From Nostoc linckia z4 (GTDB lineage Bacteria > Cyanobacteriota > Cyanobacteriia > Cyanobacteriales > Nostocaceae): DNA of 49,414 nt. The notes under the pieces were generated by a model, which was not told where the DNA came from, searched no databases, and saw only the letters and a list, made by a program, of their open reading frames with translations. Position numbers and translations under genes: made by a program. Where the stretch lies: contig NZ_LAHA01000059.1 in assembly GCF_002608075.1 (NCBI RefSeq), forward strand, positions 1,421 to 50,834. Direction: 5' to 3'. This document shows positions 1 to 8,294 of the stretch, one piece after another. Within the stretch, counting starts at the first letter, position 1; each line of letters starts with the position of its first letter.

Positions 1-1009
1 TCCCCCCATCCCCCATCCCCAACCCAGAGAGCAAAAACCCCATCAATGGCTGACATCGTTCGGCACATGCTCCATAAAATTCTCCCTGGATTTTATCTTG
101 ATTGACTGAAGATGCTCCCCACCAAAACTCCGCCATTGCCAAAGGTTTGAGATGATGTGTTGCGGCATAATGGAGTAACTTCGGGGCACAACAGTCTCCC
201 GTACCGGTGGGTGAACCTTGTGGCATCAATTGTTGTAAGGATTGCCATCGCCCAGTAAAATTAGTCAGGCTGTAGCTGGCGTGCATTTGAGTTTGTAATT
301 GCCGTGACAGGGCTTTACGCTGTTGTTTGAGTTCTCGAATTCGTGTATCTGCGGCTGTAATCAATTGCTGTAGAGGCTGCAAAACTTGATTTTGCTGGCG
401 TTTAAGTTGTCGTCGTTCAATTTTCTGTTGACGGCTTTCAGCGTCGAGTTCTTCAAGGGCAATAGCCAGGGCTTCTCCTGTGAGGGTATTGCAGATTTGC
501 TGGCGTTTTTGTTGGCGTTGATGTTTGCAATGGCGATGGCGATCGCTTATTATTTGTAGTTGCTCCTCAAACTCATCACACAAGGTTTCATACTGCTGGC
601 GTTCTTCAAGTTGCTTCAAAGTGAGAATTTCTTCCTTGATGGCGTTTAACTGTGCCAAGGTGCAGGCTTCCAGGAAAGCAACTTCATCTCTTCCTGGTAT
701 TGGTGGCACCCAACCTTCAACTACACTACAACCATGTAAAAGACCAGAGAAAGCCTTAATTACTCGTTGTTCGCCATTGGGCAATTCAACTAATAATATG
801 CCATACATTTTGCCTTCACGAGAATAACTGTCATCTTTGCCAAGGTATTGCATGAGTCCTTGGGCGATGGCTTCCGATAATGGAGTGCGGGGTAATATTA
901 AGCGATCGCCAGTTTCGGGACAACACCCTTCATAGTAATAACTAGGCGATGAGTCGCCCAGAGCAAAATCACAGTCAATAAAATCGGAAACAAAGTGCAG
1001 AATTACCAT
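1..1009 (-). CDS. RluA-family pseudouridine synthase, N-terminal part (3' end outside window)
   Basis: The frame is open from an ATG at 1009 to the left edge, about 336 residues, so the C-terminal part is missing. The N-terminus (FYYEGCCPETGDRL-like, GKMYGILLVELPNG, then AFSGLLHGCSVVEGWVPP) followed by a long glutamine/arginine-rich coiled coil (about residues 130-230) and GEFYGACAERCQPLMGF matches my recollection of the long N-terminal extension of cyanobacterial/Vibrio RluA-like enzymes, which isomerise uridine in rRNA or tRNA. The catalytic HRLD-type motif would lie beyond the edge and cannot be checked. The last visible residues, GLGMGDGG, come from a G-rich repeat of the type inserted elsewhere in this window, so the end may be slightly disturbed. 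It is monocistronic as far as visible. Confidence 0.72.
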   Translation of the reverse strand, partial: MVILHFVSDFIDCDFALGDSSPSYYYEGCCPETGDRLILPRTPLSEAIAQGLMQYLGKDDSYSREGKMYGILLVELPNGEQRVIKAFSGLLHGCSVVEGWVPPIPGRDEVAFLEACTLAQLNAIKEEILTLKQLEERQQYETLCDEFEEQLQIISDRHRHCKHQRQQKRQQICNTLTGEALAIALEELDAESRQQKIERRQLKRQQNQVLQPLQQLITAADTRIRELKQQRKALSRQLQTQMHASYSLTNFTGRWQSLQQLMPQGSPTGTGDCCAPKLLHYAATHHLKPLAMAEFWWGASSVNQDKIQGEFYGACAERCQPLMGFLLSGLGMGDGG

Positions 1010-1199
1010 AAAAGTCAACACTCAACAATGAGCCTGGTATCTGAGTTTTCAATTAGAGGTTATTTATCAAATGAAAATAAAATTAATGTAGTAGCGTGTC
1101 AACAATCAACACCCTAAACAGTAATATTTCACAAATGATTTATGATTACTACATATTTACAAGAATATCTAAAATTATTCATCATTGCTGATTGAAGAA

Positions 1200-1466
1200 G
1201 AATTCAGAATTCAGAATTCAGGAGTCAGAATCAAGACGCTCTCTACGAGACGCTACGCGTAGCTTGCTTAAGAGCAGGGGTACGCGGACACGGCTTAGCT
1301 GCGCTATCAGTCGGGGATTCAGACCCGCGACTGATTGTTCGCGTAGCGTCTCCCCTTGGGAGAAGACCAGCAAATCTACAATTTGGTGGGGGTCTTAAAC
1401 CCAGTTATTCATCCACCACTCGCACATAATTCATTCTGAATTCTGGCTCCTGACTCCTGAATTCTG
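1200..1466. repeat. Inverted-repeat element with GAATTCAGGAGTCAG arms
   Basis: The left arm (1200-1232) and right arm (1434-1466) are imperfect inverted copies sharing CAGAATTCAGGAGTCAG. The interior contains a second dispersed repeat with many CGCGTAGCGTCTC words. The same arms recur around a different core at 23822-23947, so this is a multi-copy family. There is no coding capacity. Confidence 0.6.
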
Positions 1467-1471
1467 TTTGA

Positions 1472-1505
1472 TAAAAAAATCCCAGGCTCATTGAATCAGC
1501 CTGAG
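1472..1505 (-). terminator. Rho-independent terminator of the leftward membrane-protein gene
   Basis: Read on the minus strand, the arms CTCAGGCT and AGCCTGGG can form an 8-bp stem (one G-U pair) with an 8-nt loop, followed directly by a run of seven T. It lies about 55 bases after the stop codon of the gene ending at 1562. Confidence 0.7.
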
Positions 1506-1561
1506 ATATAAGTTTTGAATTAATCCAAAATTCAAAATCTAAAATCCAAAATTTGTATAAT

Positions 1562-2911
1562 TTAACCAGAATTACTAGAAGCATCACTTTCTTGTGGATA
1601 ATCTTGTTCTCCAGCCATCGGTGTATAGTTTGTTTCTGATATGGGCTGTTGTTCAAATGAGTTATCTTTTTGGGATTTAGGGTTTTCTGGATTTTTTACC
1701 ATTCCATGCTGTTCTTGTCCTCTCAGTCCCAGATATGTAGCGGAACTGATTCCTTGTAGCGTCAGGAGTGTTTCATCAAATTCCGGCATAGCTAAATTTT
1801 TCCCCACCTCCCAAAGAAAGAATACTCCTATGGCAACTGTCCAAATAAATGTTTGGAATCGATGAAAATTTATGCCATTAATATCAGATAATATATCTAT
1901 AAAAAATCCTTCGGAAACGCGTTGAGAACCCTTTCTTTTGCTCTCATCTCCTTGTCCATCAATTAAGGAACTACCAAAGGCAGTTACGGAGTTAATGCCT
2001 AATAATATTAGAGATTGTTGGTTTAAAATATTGGTATAATCTCCTGTGATGCCGTAGATAATCATGTAAGAGCCAAAAATTATCAATGTCCAAAAAGCCA
2101 GTTGAGATACCGATAGACTAAAAGGATTGCGATTGATTTTTTTTCGACCAAGAAAGAATTGAGCGATTCGGGTTTTCCGTTGTTGGGGTTCAATGTTAAC
2201 TTGTTCTGGAATCAACAATTCCTGACCATCAATCACCTCTTTTTTCGAGTAAATTCCTTCTATACCAGAACTCCGAAGACTGTTTCGGCAATACCTGGTG
2301 AATAATAAAACAACAACCACAACTAGAAGAAGACAAAGCCAAAAACGCCACGAAAATAAAACTATTTTTATTTGCGGAGGTGACTCAGGATTGCTGACTG
2401 GAATTGCAATTTTATTGGGACAGCCTACCCCCGCCACCACGTTAATGCTATATTTGGGTCTACCAATCAGGGCATTCCAGACATTTTCAGATGGGTCATT
2501 ACGTTCGAGTCGAAAGGCTAACCAATCTTCATCAACAACCAGTTTTTGTTCTGCATTCCGCACCATAACAATGGTTGGTTGTGCGTATACATCCTGTAGT
2601 TCATAGCCATTCAAATACAAGACTAACTGTCGAGGATCGAATGAATTACCGCCAGCAGTTAAATTTGTTGCTTTTGATAATCCTTCGACTTGAATCTTGA
2701 TGCGATCGCCCATTTTTACTTCGCCACCGCCATTGTCAGCAATGACTTGTTTAGTTTTGAAATAAGAAGGAACTGAACAAGTCCGAAATGGTGAAGGATT
2801 CAGGGAAGGAACATTTTGAGTATCTTGGGCGATAACAGCAAAGTTGAGAGAAACAATCAGAGAAAACACCAACACAAAAATAGCAGCAAATCTTTTTGTA
2901 TTTCTATGCAT
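1562..2911 (-). CDS. Unknown exported/membrane protein
   Basis: 449 residues from an ATG at 2911; a TTG five codons earlier is possible, but the signal peptide begins naturally at MHRNTKRF and ends near FAVIAQD. I do not recognise a named family. The first ~190 residues form an extracytoplasmic, probably beta-rich domain (GDRIKIQVEGL, LVLYLNGYELQDVY). A hydrophobic segment (FWLCLLLVVVVVLLF, about 195-215), a charged cytoplasmic stretch, and two or three more hydrophobic segments (AFWTLIIFGSYMIIYGI; FIWTVAIGVFFLWEV) follow. The last ~50 residues are polar. This suggests a membrane-anchored sensor or adaptor with a periplasmic domain. It is transcribed alone and ends in a clear terminator. Its upstream neighbour is the caspase-GUN4 gene on the same strand, 175 bases away. 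Confidence 0.75.
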   Translation of the reverse strand: MHRNTKRFAAIFVLVFSLIVSLNFAVIAQDTQNVPSLNPSPFRTCSVPSYFKTKQVIADNGGGEVKMGDRIKIQVEGLSKATNLTAGGNSFDPRQLVLYLNGYELQDVYAQPTIVMVRNAEQKLVVDEDWLAFRLERNDPSENVWNALIGRPKYSINVVAGVGCPNKIAIPVSNPESPPQIKIVLFSWRFWLCLLLVVVVVLLFTRYCRNSLRSSGIEGIYSKKEVIDGQELLIPEQVNIEPQQRKTRIAQFFLGRKKINRNPFSLSVSQLAFWTLIIFGSYMIIYGITGDYTNILNQQSLILLGINSVTAFGSSLIDGQGDESKRKGSQRVSEGFFIDILSDINGINFHRFQTFIWTVAIGVFFLWEVGKNLAMPEFDETLLTLQGISSATYLGLRGQEQHGMVKNPENPKSQKDNSFEQQPISETNYTPMAGEQDYPQESDASSNSG

Positions 2912-3008
2912 TGAGCGGTATTCCAAAGCGACTATTATAACGGTAGTTTAACCATACTTGAGTCACTTCAATATTAAAAAACTTGTCTGAAAAACATATC
3001 TTAATCTG

Positions 3009-3040
3009 TCATTAGTCATTAGTCATTGGTCATTAGTCAC
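3009..3040. repeat. Heptanucleotide tandem repeat (TCATTAG type)
   Basis: Four to five tandem copies of a TCATTAG/TCATTGG heptamer lie between two leftward genes. This is the short tandemly repeated repetitive (STRR) class known from heterocystous cyanobacteria. Confidence 0.75.
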
Positions 3041-3086
3041 TAATCCTTTGTTGATAACTAATAATCAATGACCCATGACCCCATCT

Positions 3087-5306
3087 CTAGTTGATTTGAC
3101 AACTTTGAATGCGAGAGAATAAAGCAACACATAATCGCCACCAAGAAGCTGTGGCGATCGCACTATGCCATTCCCAAACACCCAATACCTTTACCCGCCA
3201 AACTTGTTCAAAAAAGCCAAAGTAAGGTAACTGCCCATTGGGAGCATTATCATTTACATTTAGCTGACTATAATCTATCCAGGAATCTTTTAAACGCCAG
3301 CCGACACGATTGGCAAAATCAATACAAGTTTCAGAAGCAATCACATTATCATTGCCAATCATCAAACCTAGCACGGGATCGCCCCCAGAAGTATCTCTAA
3401 TACTCTCCCAAATACCTTTTTGAACGCCAAAACCAAAGCGTCCCCGACTATATTTAACCCACAGGCCATCGATAGTAGATAAATCACTGCAAGAAAAGTT
3501 TTCCACACTTGCTAAATCAAGATAATCTTTTTCTGCTTTACCAGCTACTTTTAACATCAAAGTTGTAGTTTCCCGATCCGCCTCCAACCATCTCTCAGCT
3601 TTCAATAAATCTCGCAAATGAGTGTAATCTAAACCCACAGATGAACTCAAATCATCTATATCTTCACCTTTTTCTTCGGAAGTATCGCTAGAAAATAAAG
3701 TTTTTCCTGGGAAAACTTCAATCACACCTTGAAATCCAATTAACCAAAAATATAATTGGATATCACTACCTGATAACTCTATTTGTAATTGTGTAATCCA
3801 AGCTGCTGCGGTGAGTCCAGATTGTTGGATAGTAGGTTTGCTAGGAAACTGTACGCCTTTACTAAGGGTGTCTACTAAAGAAGAAGCAAAGCGTTGATTT
3901 TCTGAAGATGGCGCAGCAGCAGCAATTAAACATTGTTCAGTATCTAGTCCTAGTTGCAGTTCTTCCACCCAATCCCGCACAGATACACAAGTGCCACTTT
4001 CTTGAGGACAATCGAGGATAATTATTTGTTGCGAACTACAACGGCGTAGCTGTTTTTTTAACCAAGAACGATTAATGATAATATTATCGGCAAGTATAAA
4101 TACAGCTTCTCCTTGTTCTGTTTCTTGAATCTTGCCTCTTAAATATAAAAATACAGTGGGGATTTCTTCCACAATATTGACGTTACTGGGTGATTCAGAA
4201 AAAGCTTCAGAAAGCAAACACTTTTGAATGGCTTTGCGGACATTGGTAGCTGGAGTTGTTTCGCTAACACTCCAATAATTGACTTCAAAGTAACCAGATG
4301 TATTGAGTATTTTACTCAAAGCTAAAGCACTTTGGCTTTTGGGAAATCCTTCGATAATTAATGCTTGTCGCGGATGTTTTAAAGATGCTGTTTTATGTGG
4401 TTTGATTCCTAAAATTACCTCTCCAGTTCCTTCCACGATGCGCTTCGGGGTTTGAGATGGATATTCGGGATGAATTTGGTTTTCACCACGGCTTTTTTTA
4501 AGCTGATTAATTACCCGCAATTGCTGATTAGTTTTATCTATATATGCCAGGGTTTGGTGATAAACGTAACGATAAAGTCCATCTGCTTCAATCACACCTT
4601 GGGAATCAGCAGCTTCTCCCCGCAGTCCCCGAATTAAATAGTAAGTGAATACTCCATGCTTGAGTTGGGGAAATTCCCAAGATTGTTGGTCGCCATCGCA
4701 AGATAATAAAGCATAAAATCCCTTTCTTTTAGCAGCGCGTTGGCGGAGAATTTCGACTAATTCCTGTGTAGGGTTGAGTTGCGAGTCTTTTGTTGCTTCT
4801 CCCCTAGCGCCAAACAATGTCATACCACCGCTATGACAAGCATCAAGCCATATTAATTGCTGCTGGGCTGGACAATTTTCTAATAATTGCAATAATTCTT
4901 GCAACTGCAAACCAGTATTGATTAAATTGTCTTTTTGAGTATCTTGGAGACACAATACCACCTCCCGGTTGGATGGCTCTAGCATTCCATGTCCGGAAAA
5001 ATAAAACAGAATAGTGTCGGTTGATTTACTCGCAGTAGCTACTTCTTTAAGACTTGTAGAGATATTTTCTAAGAGTGGCTGCTGTTGAGCAAAATCATGG
5101 TAAATTCTGATATCCTTTTGTGGAAATCCGGCAGTTGCAGCGTTTAATGCTTCTCCTAAACCCTGACAATCCACTGCTGAATAACGCAAACACGGTATTT
5201 GCTCATCCTGGTATTGGTTTACTCCCACCAGTATCAGCCAAATTTTTGCTAAGCCGGTTTCTAAGGCATGAGTTGAGTGACTAGTACGAACACCAACTGG
5301 ACACAT
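3087..5306 (-). CDS. Caspase-like peptidase (C14 type) with C-terminal GUN4 domain
   Basis: 739 residues. Residues about 22-250 are a caspase/metacaspase-type p20 domain: LILVGVNQY, the histidine in FYFSGHG (H106) and the cysteine in LDACHSG (C157) give the catalytic dyad, so the protease is probably active, cleaving after basic residues if it behaves like an orthocaspase. The middle (about 290-550) has no motif I recognise. Residues about 560-700 match GUN4 (LDYTHLRDLLKAERWLEAD, LPYFGF), the bilin/porphyrin-binding fold that activates Mg-chelatase in canonical Gun4. Caspase-GUN4 fusions are known in cyanobacteria; a role as a tetrapyrrole-sensing protease is inference. About 40 residues follow GUN4. 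No signal peptide is seen, so it is probably cytoplasmic. Monocistronic, divergent from the pip gene. Confidence 0.88.
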   Translation of the reverse strand: MCPVGVRTSHSTHALETGLAKIWLILVGVNQYQDEQIPCLRYSAVDCQGLGEALNAATAGFPQKDIRIYHDFAQQQPLLENISTSLKEVATASKSTDTILFYFSGHGMLEPSNREVVLCLQDTQKDNLINTGLQLQELLQLLENCPAQQQLIWLDACHSGGMTLFGARGEATKDSQLNPTQELVEILRQRAAKRKGFYALLSCDGDQQSWEFPQLKHGVFTYYLIRGLRGEAADSQGVIEADGLYRYVYHQTLAYIDKTNQQLRVINQLKKSRGENQIHPEYPSQTPKRIVEGTGEVILGIKPHKTASLKHPRQALIIEGFPKSQSALALSKILNTSGYFEVNYWSVSETTPATNVRKAIQKCLLSEAFSESPSNVNIVEEIPTVFLYLRGKIQETEQGEAVFILADNIIINRSWLKKQLRRCSSQQIIILDCPQESGTCVSVRDWVEELQLGLDTEQCLIAAAAPSSENQRFASSLVDTLSKGVQFPSKPTIQQSGLTAAAWITQLQIELSGSDIQLYFWLIGFQGVIEVFPGKTLFSSDTSEEKGEDIDDLSSSVGLDYTHLRDLLKAERWLEADRETTTLMLKVAGKAEKDYLDLASVENFSCSDLSTIDGLWVKYSRGRFGFGVQKGIWESIRDTSGGDPVLGLMIGNDNVIASETCIDFANRVGWRLKDSWIDYSQLNVNDNAPNGQLPYFGFFEQVWRVKVLGVWEWHSAIATASWWRLCVALFSRIQSCQIN

Positions 5307-5477
5307 TTGTTAAGATTCCTTAACAGGAAAAGTACGGTAGCTTTGATATAAATATTATTCAATCGCACTGGCAAAAATTACTGAAATTGTCACATTGCTT
5401 TTGGGACAATTTATTGTTTGCAAGTTTTTTAAAGTTATAGCGATCGCTACAATTATATTGCCCATAGGATATCTAAA

Positions 5478-6428
5478 ATGCGAGAACTTTATCCAGCCAG
5501 AGAACCTTATCGAGAAGGAAATTTACAGGTTTCTGACCTACACACTATCCATTTTGAAGAGTCGGGTAACCCCCAAGGCCAACCCATCGTATTGCTGCAT
5601 GGGGGGCCTGGTGGTGGATGTCCGCCTTTTTATCGCCAATATTTCCACCCAGAAAAATGGCGTTTGGTGATGTTTGACCAGCGTGGTTGCGGTCAAAGCA
5701 AACCCCACGCTGAATTACGAGAAAACACCACTTGGGATTTAGTTAATGATATCGAAAAACTGCGCCAACATTTAGGTATAGAAAAATGGACGGTGTTTGG
5801 TGGTAGTTGGGGTAGCACTTTATCATTAGCCTACAGTCAAACCCATCCTTCTCGATGCGCGGGATTAATTCTTCGTGGTATTTTCATGCTCAGACAAAAA
5901 GAGTTGCAATGGTTTTACCAAGAAGGTACTAGCTATATTTTTCCCGATGCTTGGGAAGAATATTTAAAACCAATTCCTGAAGATGAGCGTCACGATTTAA
6001 TTGCAGCATATTACAAACGCTTAACTAGCCCAGATTTACAAGTCCAATTAACAGCGGCCCGTGCTTGGTCAATTTGGGAAGCGAGTACAAGTAGACTTTT
6101 GTTCGATCCCGAACTCATAGAAAAGTTTGCCGATAATGAATTTGCCTCGGCTTTTGCTCGTATTGAATGCCATTATTTTATCAATAAAGGATTCTTTGAA
6201 ACAGAAGATTTATTACTTGCAAATGTCCATCGCATCCGCCATATTCCTGCTGTCATTGTTCAGGGACGTTATGATGTAGTTTGCCCAATGATATCAGCTT
6301 GGGAATTACATCGTGCTTGGCCAGAAGCCGAATTTATTGTAATTCCTGATGCGGGTCATTCCATGAGCGAACCAGGAATTCGTAGTGCTTTGATTGAAGC
6401 AACAGATAAGTTTGCAAACTTGAAGTAG
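5478..6428 (+). CDS. pip: Proline iminopeptidase (prolyl aminopeptidase)
   Basis: 316 residues, the usual length for this alpha/beta-hydrolase (peptidase S33), which removes N-terminal proline from peptides. Oxyanion region HGGPGGG (residues 41-47), nucleophile serine in GGSWGS (S110), acid near D266 in QGRYDVVCP and histidine in DAGHS (H294) form a complete triad. The FDQRGCGQS motif is diagnostic of the family. The ATG at 5478 gives the standard MRELYPAREPY N-terminus. The protein has no signal peptide and should be cytoplasmic. It stands alone between the divergent caspase gene and xseA. Confidence 0.95.
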   Translation: MRELYPAREPYREGNLQVSDLHTIHFEESGNPQGQPIVLLHGGPGGGCPPFYRQYFHPEKWRLVMFDQRGCGQSKPHAELRENTTWDLVNDIEKLRQHLGIEKWTVFGGSWGSTLSLAYSQTHPSRCAGLILRGIFMLRQKELQWFYQEGTSYIFPDAWEEYLKPIPEDERHDLIAAYYKRLTSPDLQVQLTAARAWSIWEASTSRLLFDPELIEKFADNEFASAFARIECHYFINKGFFETEDLLLANVHRIRHIPAVIVQGRYDVVCPMISAWELHRAWPEAEFIVIPDAGHSMSEPGIRSALIEATDKFANLK

Positions 6429-6481
6429 AATTGGCGAATTGATCGGCTAATCAGCATTAAAGAAGTCGGAAGTCGGAAGTA

Positions 6482-6560
6482 TAGTTTTGTAATGGGGATT
6501 TAGACCCCACCACAAAACTGACCGGTTATAGAACCGGGGGACTTAAACCCATTGAATTTG
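6482..6560. repeat. Dispersed palindromic repeat between pip and xseA
   Basis: This contains the short inverted words TTTTGTAATGGGG...CCCCACCACAAAA and CCGGTTATAGAACCGG followed by GGACTTAAACCC. It resembles a common interspersed repeat of Nostoc-like genomes. It is preceded by tandem AAGTCGG copies at about 6463-6480. It could fold in RNA, but no T-run makes it a convincing terminator. Confidence 0.4.
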
Positions 6561-6642
6561 TTTAATCAAATCGGATTCCCATATATATCAATTAACGTTA
6601 TTTGCTAATATTTGATTAAGCTTTTGCTTTTAGGCATCTTTG

Positions 6643-7896
6643 ATGACTTTCGACACTCCCGACTCTCTGATTCTGGATGCAGCACTTTCGGTATCTGGTT
6701 TAACCGACTATATCCGGTTACTGTTAGAGCAAGATGAACAATTGCGCCAAGTTTGGGTGACTGGAGAAGTTTCCAGTGCTAACCACCATCGCAGTGGGTT
6801 ATTTTTCACGCTGCAAGATACGGATGGTACGGCAGGAATTAAGTGTGTGGTGTGGAATAGTCAATTGGCAAAACTCGCCCAGATACCCGTTGCCGGCGAA
6901 CAGATAATTATTTTGGGCAGTATTCGAGTTTATCCGCAACGGGGAGAGTATCAGTTATCAGTTTGGCAGGCTTTACCTGCTGGTGTTGGTTTACAGGCGC
7001 TACGCTATCAACAACTCAAAAATCGCTTGCTGGCTGAGGGGTTATTCGATCGCCAAAGAAAGCGATCGCTCCCCATCCACCCCCAAACTATCGCCGTCGT
7101 CACTTCACCAACTGCGGCGGCTTGGGGTGATATTCAAAAAACTCTCAAGCAAAGGTATCCAGGTTTACACGTTTTATTTTCTCCAGCCACAGTACAAGGC
7201 GAGCAAGCACCAGAATCCATAGTTAAAGCAATTGAACGTGTTGACTGGGATGGGCGCGCCGAGGTGTTAATTTTATCCCGTGGTGGTGGGGCAATTGAGG
7301 AATTGGCTTGCTTTAATGATGAACGAGTGGTGCGAGCTGTTGCTAATTGTTCCATTCCGGTAATTACTGGTATTGGTCATCAAAGAGATGAATCTTTAGT
7401 AGATTTAGTTGCAGATGTATGTGTGCATACACCAACGGCGGCGGCGGAAACAGTTGTACCCGCAATTGCACAATTGTATGCTGAGCATCGGCAACGAGTT
7501 CTAGCTTTGCATGAGGCGGTGCATAACTTTGGGGAAAATGCTGAAAATAAACTGCAAGGATTACGGAATCGTTTGCGACGTTTGCGGTTAGATCGGCAAC
7601 TAGAGCAGGAGACACAGAAGCTAGCTTGGAAGCGTCAGCAATTGGTACAAGTAACGATCGCCCGATCGCACCAAGCAAAGCAGCATTTAGAATTGTTACG
7701 GCAAAAGTTGGCAACTCTTGACCCGAAAGCGGTGTTACAGCGTGGTTATGCGGTGGTGAGACAAGAAAATGGAGCGATCGCTCGGAATGCGGCTGAGTTA
7801 GAAGTGGGGCAAGATTTATCGATTCAGTTGGCACAGGGTGAGGTGAAAGTGAAAGTTACGGAAACGAACAATGCCAAAAATCCATCGCAGGTGTAA
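6643..7896 (+). CDS. xseA: Exodeoxyribonuclease VII large subunit
   Basis: 417 residues from ATG 6643 (a TTG directly before it is also in frame). An N-terminal OB-fold DNA-binding domain (LRQVWVTGEVSSANHHRSG, about residues 35-120) is followed by the catalytic domain with VVTSPTAAAWGDI, LILSRGGGAIEEL and the ITGIGHQRDESL/HTPTAAAE signatures, then a coiled coil and the C-terminal RGYAVV segment. With XseB it degrades single-stranded DNA to oligonucleotides. Length is normal. Its partner xseB is not adjacent but 5.8 kb downstream, with a decayed xseA 3' end in front of it, so the pair has been separated. Confidence 0.96.
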   Translation: MTFDTPDSLILDAALSVSGLTDYIRLLLEQDEQLRQVWVTGEVSSANHHRSGLFFTLQDTDGTAGIKCVVWNSQLAKLAQIPVAGEQIIILGSIRVYPQRGEYQLSVWQALPAGVGLQALRYQQLKNRLLAEGLFDRQRKRSLPIHPQTIAVVTSPTAAAWGDIQKTLKQRYPGLHVLFSPATVQGEQAPESIVKAIERVDWDGRAEVLILSRGGGAIEELACFNDERVVRAVANCSIPVITGIGHQRDESLVDLVADVCVHTPTAAAETVVPAIAQLYAEHRQRVLALHEAVHNFGENAENKLQGLRNRLRRLRLDRQLEQETQKLAWKRQQLVQVTIARSHQAKQHLELLRQKLATLDPKAVLQRGYAVVRQENGAIARNAAELEVGQDLSIQLAQGEVKVKVTETNNAKNPSQV

Positions 7897-7993
7897 TCAC
7901 AGAGATAGCTAGAAACCAGATTTAGATATATGCGATCGCATTTTGAGGCCATCGCCTAAATCCGCAATATCCCAAACAGCAAACTGACAAATT

Positions 7994-8143
7994 ATACCAA
8001 TTCTCTATGAAGATGCGCTTTACTAGACCCCCCTTAATCCCCCCTTGTAAAGGGGGGAAACCGGAAAATCTTGTTCCCTCCCCTTTATAAGGGGAGGGTT
8101 AGGGAGGGGTAAAATATATTGCAGCTTCGCAAAGAAATGGTAT
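7994..8143. mobile_element. MITE-like element with ATACCAATTCT/ATACCATTTCT ends
   Basis: 150 bp with imperfect terminal inverted repeats: left ATACCAATTCTCTATGAAG, right (reverse complement) ATACCATTTCTTTGCGAAG. The interior holds two strong GC hairpins (CCCCCCTTGTAAAGGGGGG and CCCTCCCCTTTATAAGGGG). It has no ORF. A second element with similar ends lies at 14060-14319. The remaining bases of the 7897-8294 gap contain HIP1 sites and another small CG-rich repeat (about 8175-8215). Confidence 0.6.
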
Positions 8144-8294
8144 TAGCACTGGCGCGATCGCTTTTCCCATCATCTCAAGGCGCGTTGGCGTAGCCCGCCG
8201 CAGGCATCGCCAAAAAGCGAAGATGTAGCATTTTTTCCTAATCAGCTAAGATAATCTTTATCAATCTTCTTTCCTCACCCTTTTCCTTGGAATT

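Larger units (their letters stand above)
1010..1561. other. Non-coding gap with dispersed repeats
   Basis: No convincing gene lies here. The first 190 bases are AT-rich and include an ATATTTCACAAATGATTT stretch, a near-copy of which occurs at about 14329. The middle is an inverted-repeat element (1200-1466) holding a Nostoc-type small dispersed repeat rich in GACGCTACGCGTAGC-like words. The right end is the terminator of the leftward gene that follows. Confidence 0.6.
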
